The notes beneath the pieces are model-generated. The model did no database searches and had not been told where the DNA came from. It saw nothing but the letters and a program-made list of their open reading frames with translations. From assembly GCA_024809215.1 (NCBI GenBank), contig JANUBW010000001.1, forward strand, positions 2,336,841 through 2,400,840: a stretch of DNA of 64,000 nucleotides, given 5' to 3'. The position numbers and the translations under genes were made by a program. Source of the stretch: Niastella sp. OAS944 (lineage in GTDB: Bacteria; Bacteroidota; Bacteroidia; Chitinophagales; Chitinophagaceae). This document shows, one piece after another, positions 38,899 to 47,183 of this stretch. Within the stretch, counting starts at the first letter, position 1. Each line of letters begins with the position of its first letter.

Positions 38899-40032
38899 AT
38901 GAATACCAAGTTAACCTTACCGCTTAAGCGCATAAAAACCTTTTTCATCTTCGTTACAGCACTTTATGCCGGACTTTTTTTAAACAAGGCGCATGGCCAA
39001 ACGAAAACTTCAATGGGTTTTGAAGAATACGATCCTGTTTCCACTCTTGTGGTGCCCAATCATATTGTAACCCGGGCTCGTTTCCCGTTCATTGATATTC
39101 ATAACCATCAGCCTACGATGGAACGAATGGACCTTGCTGTTTTGCTTAAACAAATGGACAGTTTGAATATGGTGGTGATGGTTAACTTAACGGGTAAAGG
39201 AGGCACTGCCTTAAAGCAAATGATGGAAAACATTAACCGCAGCAATAAGAAAAGGTTTGTTGTTTTCACGAACATAAATTTTAACGGGGTGGGAGATGCT
39301 GGCTGGATCAAAAAAACACTGGCGCAGCTTGAACAGGATGTAGCCAATGGCGCCAAAGGGTTAAAGATCTTTAAAGAGCTCGGCATGTTTTATAAGGATA
39401 TTGATGGCAAACGCATTCCAGTGAACGATCCTCGCCTCGACCCTGTTTGGGATAAATGCGGTGAACTGGGCATACCTGTGCTGATCCATTCTGCTGCTCC
39501 AAAATCTTTTTGGGAGCCTGCGAATGAAAAAAATGAACGATGGCTCGAAATGACAACACAGAAAGGAAGAATGTATACAAATGATAATCCCGCGCCCTGG
39601 CAAACTATCATTGACGAACAGCATCAGATGTTCAAAAAACATCCGAAAACAACTTTTATTAATGCCCACTTTGGATGGTATGCCAATGATTTAAACAGAT
39701 TGTCGGCATTGCTCGATGAAATACCCAATATGTATATTGAATTTGGCGCGGTGATAGCAGAATTAGGAAGACAGCCCCGAATGGCCCGGCAGTTTTTTGA
39801 AAAATACCAGGACAGGATCCTGTTTGGCAAAGACTCATGGGTGCCTAATGAATATGTAACCTATTTCCGCGTACTTGAAACCGATGATGAATACTTTCCT
39901 TATCACAAAAAATATCATGCATTCTGGAGCATGTATGGAATGAACCTGCCCGATTCGATTTTAAAAAAGATCTATTACAAAAACGCGCTAAAGCTTATAC
40001 CTTCTATTGATAGAACAATGTTCCCGGAATAG
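38899..40032 (+). CDS. Exported amidohydrolase family (TIM-barrel) protein
   Basis: 377 residues with an N-terminal signal (FFIFVTALYAGLFLNKAHGQ). It has amidohydrolase-superfamily metal motifs: IDIHNH (HxH at 68-70), PVLIHSA, NAHFGW and FGKDSW, in the order seen in the ACMSD/TIM-barrel amidohydrolase 2 branch. Family members hydrolyse or decarboxylate small ring or acid substrates using one metal. Export to the periplasm is unusual for this branch and suggests an extracellular substrate. It stands alone on the plus strand, divergent from the Rrf2 gene and convergent with a glycosyltransferase. Confidence 0.85.
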   Translation: MNTKLTLPLKRIKTFFIFVTALYAGLFLNKAHGQTKTSMGFEEYDPVSTLVVPNHIVTRARFPFIDIHNHQPTMERMDLAVLLKQMDSLNMVVMVNLTGKGGTALKQMMENINRSNKKRFVVFTNINFNGVGDAGWIKKTLAQLEQDVANGAKGLKIFKELGMFYKDIDGKRIPVNDPRLDPVWDKCGELGIPVLIHSAAPKSFWEPANEKNERWLEMTTQKGRMYTNDNPAPWQTIIDEQHQMFKKHPKTTFINAHFGWYANDLNRLSALLDEIPNMYIEFGAVIAELGRQPRMARQFFEKYQDRILFGKDSWVPNEYVTYFRVLETDDEYFPYHKKYHAFWSMYGMNLPDSILKKIYYKNALKLIPSIDRTMFPE

Positions 40033-40090
40033 TAATTCAGTAAACAAAAGTGAATTATCATTATTTACCTTTAAAAACCAGACTGTTCCT

Positions 40091-41029
40091 TTATTTTATT
40101 GCCAGGGCAAGCCTGGTTTTGCAATACAAAACGGCAAAAAAGAAAACATTACAATAAACTTTGAATTTTTGTAAAAGCGATTTCCTGCAGCGACTCCTCA
40201 TGTATTTTCTAAAAAAACAAAGGGCCCTTTTAACTTCCTTATCCTTGATCAAGTTGATCGCCAAAGTATAGTTCACCCTTGTTTCACAATTGCAGAATGA
40301 TTCTTTGTACCGGTCGCCATAGTGCTGACCCATCAGTTTATATATTTGCAAATGAATTCGCCATTGAGCCTGATAGTCCTGGGCAGTCCAGAAACCATGC
40401 GGATGCTTGCGATAGACCGACCACAGTTCGTTAAAATAGTATCCAGGACCATTTGACAAGAGCATAAGAAATATAGGCCGGTCGGGACAATGTAATTTAT
40501 TAAACCATTTTTGCGGAAAGCTTGTAAGGGCACTACGTCGGAATACAAGGGATGAGGTGGGTATATGCACATCGCAAACCACATCGTTGAATGTAACGAT
40601 CTTTTTATGATCAGCACCGCAGCAGGTTCTCTTATCCCAGCCACCCTTCGTTTTCAGTATTTTTGCATCGTGAAAGGAAAGGGTGAATTCCGGGTGTGCC
40701 GTTAAAAAGTCAACCTGCGCCTGTAGCTTCCGATTGCTCACCCAATAGTCATCACCATCCATTAATGCAATAAATTCACCCCTGCAATGATTTATAGTAT
40801 TACTATAATTTTCCATTATTCCCAGGTTACGCTCATTACATAACACTCTTATCTTTCCCGGATATCTATTTTGATAATCAAGAGCTATTGCTCTGGTCGA
40901 ATCTTTGGAACAATCTTCCCCGATTACGATCTCATACTCAAAATCCGTTTCCTGCAATAAAGCACTTTCAATGGCATTGGCAATGAACTCTTCAAGATTA
41001 TATGCAAAAATGCAAACGCTCAATTTCAT
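40091..41029 (-). CDS. Glycosyltransferase family 2 protein
   Basis: 312 residues with a GT-A fold: N-terminal SVCIFAYNLEEFIANAIES, nucleotide-binding EIVIGEDCSKDST and the metal-binding DxD-like motif DGDDYW at 91-96. The C-terminal half is helical, with a basic segment (RKYMRSRCRKSLLQKFKVY), possibly membrane-peripheral. It should transfer a sugar from a nucleotide-sugar to an unknown acceptor. No other polysaccharide genes surround it, so it may be an orphan or belong to the neighbouring natural-product locus; the first is more likely because it faces away. Confidence 0.85.
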   Translation of the reverse strand: MKLSVCIFAYNLEEFIANAIESALLQETDFEYEIVIGEDCSKDSTRAIALDYQNRYPGKIRVLCNERNLGIMENYSNTINHCRGEFIALMDGDDYWVSNRKLQAQVDFLTAHPEFTLSFHDAKILKTKGGWDKRTCCGADHKKIVTFNDVVCDVHIPTSSLVFRRSALTSFPQKWFNKLHCPDRPIFLMLLSNGPGYYFNELWSVYRKHPHGFWTAQDYQAQWRIHLQIYKLMGQHYGDRYKESFCNCETRVNYTLAINLIKDKEVKRALCFFRKYMRSRCRKSLLQKFKVYCNVFFFAVLYCKTRLALAIK

Positions 41030-41391
41030 ATAATAGTAATTAAAAAAGTCTGTGGAAAATGATCAATATCCCAAAGAAAATCGTTGAATAATTAGACTGC
41101 TGTTTTTTCAAAGGAAACAATAAAAGCAAGCACAAATTAATTGCTAAAAGGCAGCCTGTATTTAGTAGTAGCCATAATTTCCATTGCGGGTCTTACTAAA
41201 GAGCAGATGGGTATACTTGAGAAGGACCCAATTTTCACGCTTAAGGGCCAAAACTGCGCACTTATTGCCAAAAACGACGCACTTATTGCCATAAATGCAC
41301 GCTTGCAAAATAAAATAATAACTTTATTTTAGTTCATAATTTTGCATTTATTTTGTACTAACTATAACCATTATACCAAAACGTTGTCCTA
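41030..41391. other. Intergenic region upstream of the lanB-like gene
   Basis: About 360 bp, A/T-rich near the gene. It holds a 21-bp-period repeat (separate entry) and should contain the promoter of the lanB-like gene, though no exact Bacteroidota promoter was found. A TTG-initiated 63-codon frame at 41141-41332 (plus) runs through the repeat. Its heptad-like product follows from the repeat period, so it is not called as a gene. Confidence 0.5.
41231..41314. repeat. Four degenerate 21-bp tandem units upstream of the lanB-like gene
   Basis: Units start at 41231, 41252, 41273 and 41294. The middle two share CGCACTTATTGCCA; the outer ones share the CACGCTT/GCC pattern. The period is exactly 21 bp, two helical turns. 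Confidence 0.65.
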
Positions 41392-44300
41392 ATGCAATTT
41401 ACCTTCCTTCCAACGCTGGTAATGAGGAATCCTATACTCAGTTACCAGGACTATAACGCATTTGATGGGAACCAGTTACTTCAAAGTGATTTTTTTAGAA
41501 GCGCCTTATTTATAGCCAACGCAGATTTTTACAATGAATTAGAGAAACACGGATTTGATTACCAGCGTTTAAGTTCAAAACAAAAAAATACAATCAGAAA
41601 CTATTACAACCGGGCCTGCTTTCGCTCAACCCCATTTGGTGTTTTTTCTTCCATAACGCCGGTGGCATGGAGTAATGAACATGACCAGATACAATTTGGG
41701 AACGAAAAATTTACCACACATTTCAAACCCGACTATTTATTAAACCTGAAGCTGTGTAACGATTTGCTTGCAAATGAAGCGTGGGATACAGTAAAATATA
41801 AATCGAATATTACACTGTATAAGGTGCATAAGCAATTCAGATATATTAAATATGGTATCGAGCTCAATAACACGAAGCGGTCATTTTCGATTATTTCGCT
41901 TTCGAACAATAAGATGATCGCCGAAATTTCTAAGTTTTGCGCCATAGAAAGATCGTTCAATGATATTGTTCAGTATTTAATGGAAAGCACCGGATATGAT
42001 GAAGAAACAATGACGCAATTTGCCCGGCAGTTAATTACCGAGCAGATTATTTTGCCCCAGCAAGGCGCCAATATCACGGGTAATAGCTGCCTGGAAGATC
42101 TTTTGGAATATTTACATCAGCATAACGTCAATTCGCCCAGGTTAAACGTCATTTCAGCATTAATGGAAGAATTGCGTGCCATCAATGTGCACGATATTGG
42201 GCAGGTAACAAAGTATAGTCAGCTGCTGGAAGAATTGCTGGAGGGCGGAGAAAAATATAAAAGTGTTTTTTATGTTGTAGCTGAACGGGAAAATGGTGAG
42301 GGTGGCTTACAGGCAAAGTACCAACAGATGGTGCTTGACGGACTGCAATGCCTGAATGCGCTGGCGCCTTTTCACAGGAATGAAGAACTGGAAGATTTTA
42401 AACATGCATTTATTGAAAAGTTCGAGGAAAGAGAAATTTCCTTACTGGCAGCTTTGGATCCTGAAATAGGCATTGGATACGAGAACAAAGACGATGTTAT
42501 TTACTGGGAAGATGAATTGTTAAAAGATATTAATTTCAATAACAGCCATGCTGAATCCAGGAAGCATGTAAAATGGACTACCACCCACTCATTATTGCTT
42601 AATAAATTCCATTCGCAAAAGAATGGGCTTAACAGAATTGAGCTAACGGAAGCCGATTTGAAGGAAATAAAAGTACACAGTGAAGAGTATAAACTTCCGC
42701 CAAGCATGTCGGTGGTTTTCAGATTACATAATGACCAGGTATATATCGAAAATGCGGGTGGGGTATCAGCCACTTCCATAATAGGCAGGTTTACTTCAAT
42801 TAACGACCAGGTTTTTTCCATGGCAAGAGAAATCGCCGCCAAAGAACAGGAATGTAATACAGAGGTATTATTTGCCGAAATTGCCCATATAGGCGATATG
42901 CGCGCCGCGAATATTAATTCAAGAAAACATATACGGCAATACGAAGTGGCGGTAATGGCCACTTCTACCGTAGGTGAAAAGTTTCAGCTGGCTTTACACG
43001 ATATTTTTGTATCTGTTCGCAATGGACAGATAATACTACGATCAAAAAAGCACAATGCCATTATTGTGCCCCGGCATAGTTCAGCTTTTAATCATCATAA
43101 CAGTGAATTGTCGGTTTTCCGCTTTTTATGCGATTTGCAATTTCAGGGCCTGAAAACCAATCTTACTTTGGACCTTAGCCACTTTTTTCCTGACCTGAAA
43201 TTTTATCCCCGGGTAGTATACAAATCGGCCATACTAACTTTGGCTACCTGGCATCTTAACGGCAACGATCTTACTTTTATTAAAAACGAAGCCCGTTCAG
43301 ATTGGCAGACCCGGTTTCACCGCCTCGCACAGTCAATTCAACTACCGCGCTTTTTTGCCTTGACCCAGCATGATAACCAATTGGTCTTTGACCAGGAAAA
43401 TGAAGAAGACATCCTGTTGTTTCTTGATACCATCAGGAACTATGACAAGGTAATGTTAACCGAATTTCTGATAAACAATGAAGGAGTGCCAGATGTGGTT
43501 GATCACCGCGGGCGGCCTTTGATAGGTCAGTATATTGCTTCTTTATACCAGAACGAACCCGTATACAATTTTCCCGTATACCACGCCTTTAAGGGAAATG
43601 AACATACAAGCCGAAGCTTTACACCGGGAACCGAGTGGCTTTATTTTAAAATATATTGTCATCCTGTACTGGCCAATGAGCTGCTGAGGGAAGTTTTGTG
43701 GCCTTTGCTTGAAAAGTTCTATAAGAGCAAAGCCGTAGACAAATGGTTTTTCGTGCGGTATTACGATCCCAACCACCACATTCGCTTAAGGGTGCATATG
43801 AATGAATTGCTTTCTGATAAACTGATAGCAATCTTCAGTAAAAAACTCCGGACACTTGTAGAAAAACGGAAGATAGAAAAATATTACCTGGATACCTATA
43901 TACGTGAACTGGAAAGATACGCTCCCGCTTCTATTGTAGATATTGAGTCTTTCTTTTTTGGCAGCAGCCAGCTGATCGTTCATTATATTAACCAATCGGT
44001 ACAGGATGGAAAACCCTACCCTTACAATCTGGATATTATTATTATATCGATCGAAGAAATACTGAATGCATTTAAGCTTACAGCGCAACAGCGGATCTCG
44101 TTATTCCAGAGTTTATATACTGGCTTTTACCAGGAATTCGGGGAAGAGGAAAGCCTTAAAAAAAGCCTTGAAAAGAAATATAATACGCTACGCAACGAAA
44201 TCAATGGAATATATGAAAAGATGAATACGCTAAAGGCAGGTCTTGATCATGACTATAAAGAGCTGTATAAATATTCCGAAAAAATTGCCGGCAGCGTTAG

Positions 44301-44460
44301 CAATACTTACGCGGTGAAGGAAAAGTTACTGGAAGGTCTTATTCATATGCACCTCAACAGATTATTTGTGCAAAAAGCGCGTAAGCAGGAACTGATCATT
44401 TATTATTTGTTATATAAGCATTACAATTCAATCTATTACCGGGGCCAGTTAGCCAGGTAA
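41392..44460 (+). CDS. Full-length LanB-type lantibiotic dehydratase
   Basis: 1022 residues, cytoplasmic. The N-terminal part (about 1-700) matches the glutamyl-tRNA-dependent dehydratase domain (early RNPILSYQDYNAF, then FRSALFIANADFYNELEK and CFRSTPFGVFSSIT). The C-terminal part (about 735-1010) is the elimination / thiopeptide-type bacteriocin biosynthesis domain (WLYFKIYCHPVLANELLREV; FFVRYYDPNHHIRLRVHM). Both halves are in one polypeptide, as in class I lanthipeptide enzymes, whereas Bacteroidota pinensin-type systems are described with a split enzyme. The enzyme glutamylates Ser/Thr of a precursor and eliminates glutamate to give Dha/Dhb. No LanC cyclase is in the window. The nearest precursor-like genes are the two Thr-rich, Cys-free peptides at 46425 and 47292. 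Its 3' end overlaps the LytTR regulator gene by 12 bp, convergent. Confidence 0.9.
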   Translation: MQFTFLPTLVMRNPILSYQDYNAFDGNQLLQSDFFRSALFIANADFYNELEKHGFDYQRLSSKQKNTIRNYYNRACFRSTPFGVFSSITPVAWSNEHDQIQFGNEKFTTHFKPDYLLNLKLCNDLLANEAWDTVKYKSNITLYKVHKQFRYIKYGIELNNTKRSFSIISLSNNKMIAEISKFCAIERSFNDIVQYLMESTGYDEETMTQFARQLITEQIILPQQGANITGNSCLEDLLEYLHQHNVNSPRLNVISALMEELRAINVHDIGQVTKYSQLLEELLEGGEKYKSVFYVVAERENGEGGLQAKYQQMVLDGLQCLNALAPFHRNEELEDFKHAFIEKFEEREISLLAALDPEIGIGYENKDDVIYWEDELLKDINFNNSHAESRKHVKWTTTHSLLLNKFHSQKNGLNRIELTEADLKEIKVHSEEYKLPPSMSVVFRLHNDQVYIENAGGVSATSIIGRFTSINDQVFSMAREIAAKEQECNTEVLFAEIAHIGDMRAANINSRKHIRQYEVAVMATSTVGEKFQLALHDIFVSVRNGQIILRSKKHNAIIVPRHSSAFNHHNSELSVFRFLCDLQFQGLKTNLTLDLSHFFPDLKFYPRVVYKSAILTLATWHLNGNDLTFIKNEARSDWQTRFHRLAQSIQLPRFFALTQHDNQLVFDQENEEDILLFLDTIRNYDKVMLTEFLINNEGVPDVVDHRGRPLIGQYIASLYQNEPVYNFPVYHAFKGNEHTSRSFTPGTEWLYFKIYCHPVLANELLREVLWPLLEKFYKSKAVDKWFFVRYYDPNHHIRLRVHMNELLSDKLIAIFSKKLRTLVEKRKIEKYYLDTYIRELERYAPASIVDIESFFFGSSQLIVHYINQSVQDGKPYPYNLDIIIISIEEILNAFKLTAQQRISLFQSLYTGFYQEFGEEESLKKSLEKKYNTLRNEINGIYEKMNTLKAGLDHDYKELYKYSEKIAGSVSNTYAVKEKLLEGLIHMHLNRLFVQKARKQELIIYYLLYKHYNSIYYRGQLAR

Positions 44461-45180
44461 TCTTTTGGTTTTGATCATTTTTTCGTTCAGTTTATTAAAG
44501 AATGCCTCTTTATAACTGACACCCAGAATAACTTCTGCTTTATCCTGCAGGGTAATGGCATTGCCATCGATTGAAAGCATCTTATTCAGGTTTATGATAA
44601 ACGATTTATGCACTCGCATGAACACGGTTGAAGGCAGGCTTTCTTCCATTTCTTTCATAGTAAGATAGGTAATATACTTACCGCTGGTGCAATAGATGAT
44701 CACATAATTTTTTAATGATTGAATATACACTACATCCTTGTATTCAATTTTGATCAGTTTGCCTTTCATCTCATACTGAATGTAGAAATGCCCTTCTGTA
44801 CCTTCCTCTTCAGGGGCATTTTTAATTCCTTTACCATACAGCTTATTGATACATTTCAGGAACCTTTCGTATGAAATAGGCTTAAGAATATAATCAACTG
44901 CATTTTTTTCAAATGCCTGCAGGGCATATTTATCATAGGCAGTGGCAAAAACAATATGGGTTTTGTTAGCCAGTAATTCAGATAGTTCAAGGCCCGATAG
45001 TTGTGGCATATCGATATCAATAAACGTAATATCGGCATATCCCTTTTGCCTGAAAATTTCCAACGATTCAAGCGGGTTTTCTGATACACCCATCAATTGA
45101 AGGCCGGGTGTTGCTTCAATGTGTTTTGCCAGGGCCTGGTGGGCATGAGGCTCATCATCAATTACATAACAGCTAAGCAT
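44449..45180 (-). CDS. LytTR-family response regulator
   Basis: 243 residues. Receiver domain (1-120) with the acidic pocket DDE at 8-10, phosphoacceptor Asp55 (ITFIDIDMPQ) and Lys in LKPIS, then a LytTR DNA-binding domain (about 138-238: YIQYEMKGKLIKIEYKDVVY; FMRVHKSFIINLNKM). LytTR domains bind short direct repeats upstream of exported-peptide or surface genes. Its start overlaps the end of the kinase gene by 8 bp, so the pair is co-translated. Its 3' end overlaps the lanB-like gene by 12 bp on the opposite strand. The duplicated leader in front of the two peptide genes is the best nearby candidate for its operator. Confidence 0.93.
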   Translation of the reverse strand: MLSCYVIDDEPHAHQALAKHIEATPGLQLMGVSENPLESLEIFRQKGYADITFIDIDMPQLSGLELSELLANKTHIVFATAYDKYALQAFEKNAVDYILKPISYERFLKCINKLYGKGIKNAPEEEGTEGHFYIQYEMKGKLIKIEYKDVVYIQSLKNYVIIYCTSGKYITYLTMKEMEESLPSTVFMRVHKSFIINLNKMLSIDGNAITLQDKAEVILGVSYKEAFFNKLNEKMIKTKRLPG

Positions 45181-46291
45181 GACATTCAGATTTTAATTTA
45201 ATGGTCAAATGTAGATAATAGTCCTGCCCTTCATTGTTGGTAGTAAGTGTATACCTGTCTTTATAGAGGTTGTCCAGTCTTTTGCGAACATTTATTAGGC
45301 CAATACCATGGCTGTAGGCTTTATTACGGACCTTTTTCCGGTTCAGGGTGATTAGTTCAACAGATTCTCCATTATAATTCACGATTATTTTACCGGGATA
45401 ATCTTTATCTGTAAGGTTGCCGTGCTTAAAGAAGTTTTCAATAAAAGGTAATAGGCCAATGGGAATTATTCTTGCGTCACTAAACTCGCCATTAAATTTC
45501 ACATCAATGGCTAATCGATTGTCAAATCTTATTTGATTAATTTTTATAATATTTTTTATTTGTTCCACTTCTGTTTCCAGGTTTACCATACCATCTGCTT
45601 CAGGTTCCTTTAGCGAAAAGTTCATCAGTTCAGAAAGAAGAATTACGGCTTCTGCTGCTTCTCTGGAAACAGATTCTACGTTAGTATATACAAAATTAAG
45701 CGTGTTGAAGAGTAAATGGGGGTTTATCTGGGATTGCAGGTAAGCGTTCTGCAATTCAATAATGTTCTTTTCGAGGTTATTTTTATCAACCTGGTTTTGA
45801 AGCTGAATTTTTTCGAACAGTAGTATTTTCCGCTGCAGGGTAATGGTCTTTATGGCAAACCAGTATGCCGAGCTAAAGGCTATAAAATAAATTCCCCGCC
45901 ACATTTGCCTGAGCAGCGTCATGGGATTATTATTCTGAAACCAGATACTGGGATGGGTATAGGCGTTGGGATCCTTTAAAATTCCAGTGAGAATCAACAG
46001 GTAAAGGTATATGGCCAGCTCAGCAATAAGCAGGCCGGTGAAAGCAAAGTACCTTTTTTTATTATCATTGAATGAGCTTGATAAAGCTACATGAGCATGA
46101 AAGTAGAACAGGCAAATATTGATCAGATACGGGACTACATAATCAGGCAAAATTCCCCGCTGTCCTTTGGCACCCAGTATTATTGCAACAAAAGAAACCT
46201 CGTAGAATATAAAGAAGAACCAACCCCCAATATGGTAAAGGACCTGGTTTTTGTTTATCTGAGGTAGTCGAAGGTTTAATGAAAACGGCAT
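45173..46291 (-). CDS. LytS/AgrC-type sensor histidine kinase (His_kinase family)
   Basis: 372 residues from the ATG at 46291. The frame extends to a TTG at 46372, but that stretch lies inside the duplicated leader and is not needed. At least four membrane helices (about 20-165; for example HIGGWFFFIFYEVSFVAIIL and FTGLLIAELAIYLYLLIL), a coiled coil, then the His_kinase box QINPHLLFNTLNFV and N-box LLPFIENFFKHG with GIGLINVRKRL. This is the kinase class that pairs with LytTR regulators. The sensed signal is unknown; an exported peptide from the same locus is a reasonable guess. It is divergent from the first peptide gene, with 133 bp between the starts. Confidence 0.92.
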   Translation of the reverse strand: MPFSLNLRLPQINKNQVLYHIGGWFFFIFYEVSFVAIILGAKGQRGILPDYVVPYLINICLFYFHAHVALSSSFNDNKKRYFAFTGLLIAELAIYLYLLILTGILKDPNAYTHPSIWFQNNNPMTLLRQMWRGIYFIAFSSAYWFAIKTITLQRKILLFEKIQLQNQVDKNNLEKNIIELQNAYLQSQINPHLLFNTLNFVYTNVESVSREAAEAVILLSELMNFSLKEPEADGMVNLETEVEQIKNIIKINQIRFDNRLAIDVKFNGEFSDARIIPIGLLPFIENFFKHGNLTDKDYPGKIIVNYNGESVELITLNRKKVRNKAYSHGIGLINVRKRLDNLYKDRYTLTTNNEGQDYYLHLTIKLKSECHA

Positions 46292-46315
46292 TCCTGAAAC
46301 GTGCTTAAAAATAAT

Positions 46316-46613
46316 GTCATGAAAATAATGAAATATACCGTCGGAAACAATGTCTTGGTGTAATAATTTCAATCAGGCTTGTGTGATGGTCTAAATTAGA
46401 CTTACAAATTTAAACAAACACATTATGACAAACACAACCACACTTTCGTTCGGCATTCAGGCAACTTCTCTTTTCAAGTATGAAAGAACTACCCGTCAAA
46501 CAAATAACGGTAAAAGATACGACACTACCGTTACCACTCTTACTTTAACCGGCGGTGGCAAAGTAAATGTAACGGACACCAGAAGAGTGAACGGATTGGC
46601 CAATTGGAGATAA
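46316..46613 (+). repeat. Duplicated leader-plus-peptide cassette, copy 1
   Basis: Copy 1 of a block of about 298 bp also found at 47184-47480. The shared part starts at GTCATG about 109 bp before the peptide ATG and ends just after the peptide stop (GGAGATAAT). The leader parts are roughly 85% identical by eye; the coding parts are more alike. Confidence 0.9.
46425..46613 (+). CDS. 62-residue Thr-rich, Cys-free peptide (candidate RiPP precursor), copy 1
   Basis: The peptide begins MTNTTTLSFGIQATSLFKYE and ends RRVNGLANWR. It has 16 Thr and 2 Ser in 62 residues and no Cys. Residues 27-49 are identical in the second copy, including YDTTVTTLTLTGGG (32-45), with a GGG at 43-45. There is no signal peptide or membrane helix. 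It sits between a LytS/LytTR pair and a UpxY-type gene, close to a LanB-type dehydratase. I do not recognise the family. The proposal that it is a dehydratase substrate is inference from Thr content, duplication and neighbours; alternatives are a secreted signal peptide or an unrelated small beta-protein. It has its own copy of the duplicated leader. Confidence 0.7.
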   Translation: MTNTTTLSFGIQATSLFKYERTTRQTNNGKRYDTTVTTLTLTGGGKVNVTDTRRVNGLANWR

Positions 46614-46659
46614 TAAATTGCTGATAAAAGGTAATATCTTTTTTAATTGTTCGCTTTAA

Positions 46660-47181
46660 ATGTTTTTTATGAAAAAAGGTAATTCAAACTTTAAATGGCA
46701 TGTTTTATATACCAGGCCAAAATTTGAGAAACAAATTTCTCAGAAAATTGACCAGCTGCAAATCGAGAATTATCTGCCTGTAAGAACCGTATTACGCCGG
46801 TGGAGCGACCGAATTAAAAAAATTGAAGAGCCGTTATTTTCAGGGTACGTTTTTGTGAAAAGGGGGGCCATTAAAGGAGTCGACCTTTTACAAATACCCG
46901 GTGTGGTAAGATTTGTGTCTACAGGAGGTGTCCCCGACGTTATTTCGGAGGAAGAGATCAGCAAAATAAAACTCCTGGCCTCTGAAGGTAAGGATGTTCA
47001 GAAGGAAGATTTTTATTCAGCAGGAGATCATGTTATGGTTACCCGGGGTGTATTTACAGGTATGGAGGGAACATTGATCCGTAGCCTAAATCAGGAGACC
47101 CGGTTCCTGGTGCGGCTCCCTTTGCTAAAACAGGCTATATCTGTAGAAATAGCCTCCAGCGATCTTGTAATGATCCATTAA
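46660..47181 (+). CDS. UpxY/NusG-paralogue transcription antiterminator
   Basis: 173 residues from the first ATG; a second in-frame ATG at 46669 is possible. NGN domain about 10-110 (WHVLYTRPKFEKQISQKI; RIKKIEEPLFSGYVFVKRG; VVRFVSTGG) and a KOW-like C-terminal domain about 115-170 (GDHVMVTRGVFTGMEGTLIR). This is the specialised NusG group (UpxY, LoaP, RfaH-like) that lets RNA polymerase read through long surface-polysaccharide or natural-product operons. It lies 46 bp after peptide copy 1 and directly before the leader of copy 2, an unusual place because such genes normally open a long operon. It may act on the transcript running into copy 2, the condensation protein and the LuxR gene. Confidence 0.92.
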   Translation: MFFMKKGNSNFKWHVLYTRPKFEKQISQKIDQLQIENYLPVRTVLRRWSDRIKKIEEPLFSGYVFVKRGAIKGVDLLQIPGVVRFVSTGGVPDVISEEEISKIKLLASEGKDVQKEDFYSAGDHVMVTRGVFTGMEGTLIRSLNQETRFLVRLPLLKQAISVEIASSDLVMIH

Positions 47182-47183
47182 AC

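Noticed and set aside
40091-41029. Glycosyltransferase as part of the peptide locus (glycosylated RiPP)
   Set aside because: It faces away from the locus and is separated by 360 bp; nothing in the sequence ties it to the peptides.
41141-41332. 63-codon peptide upstream of lanB as a precursor
   Set aside because: TTG start, no leader-like features, and its heptad pattern follows from the 21-bp DNA repeat.
46292-46372. N-terminal extension of the sensor kinase from a TTG
   Set aside because: It lies in the duplicated leader, the copy at 47184 serves no kinase, and the ATG at 46291 gives a normal N-terminus before the first membrane helix.
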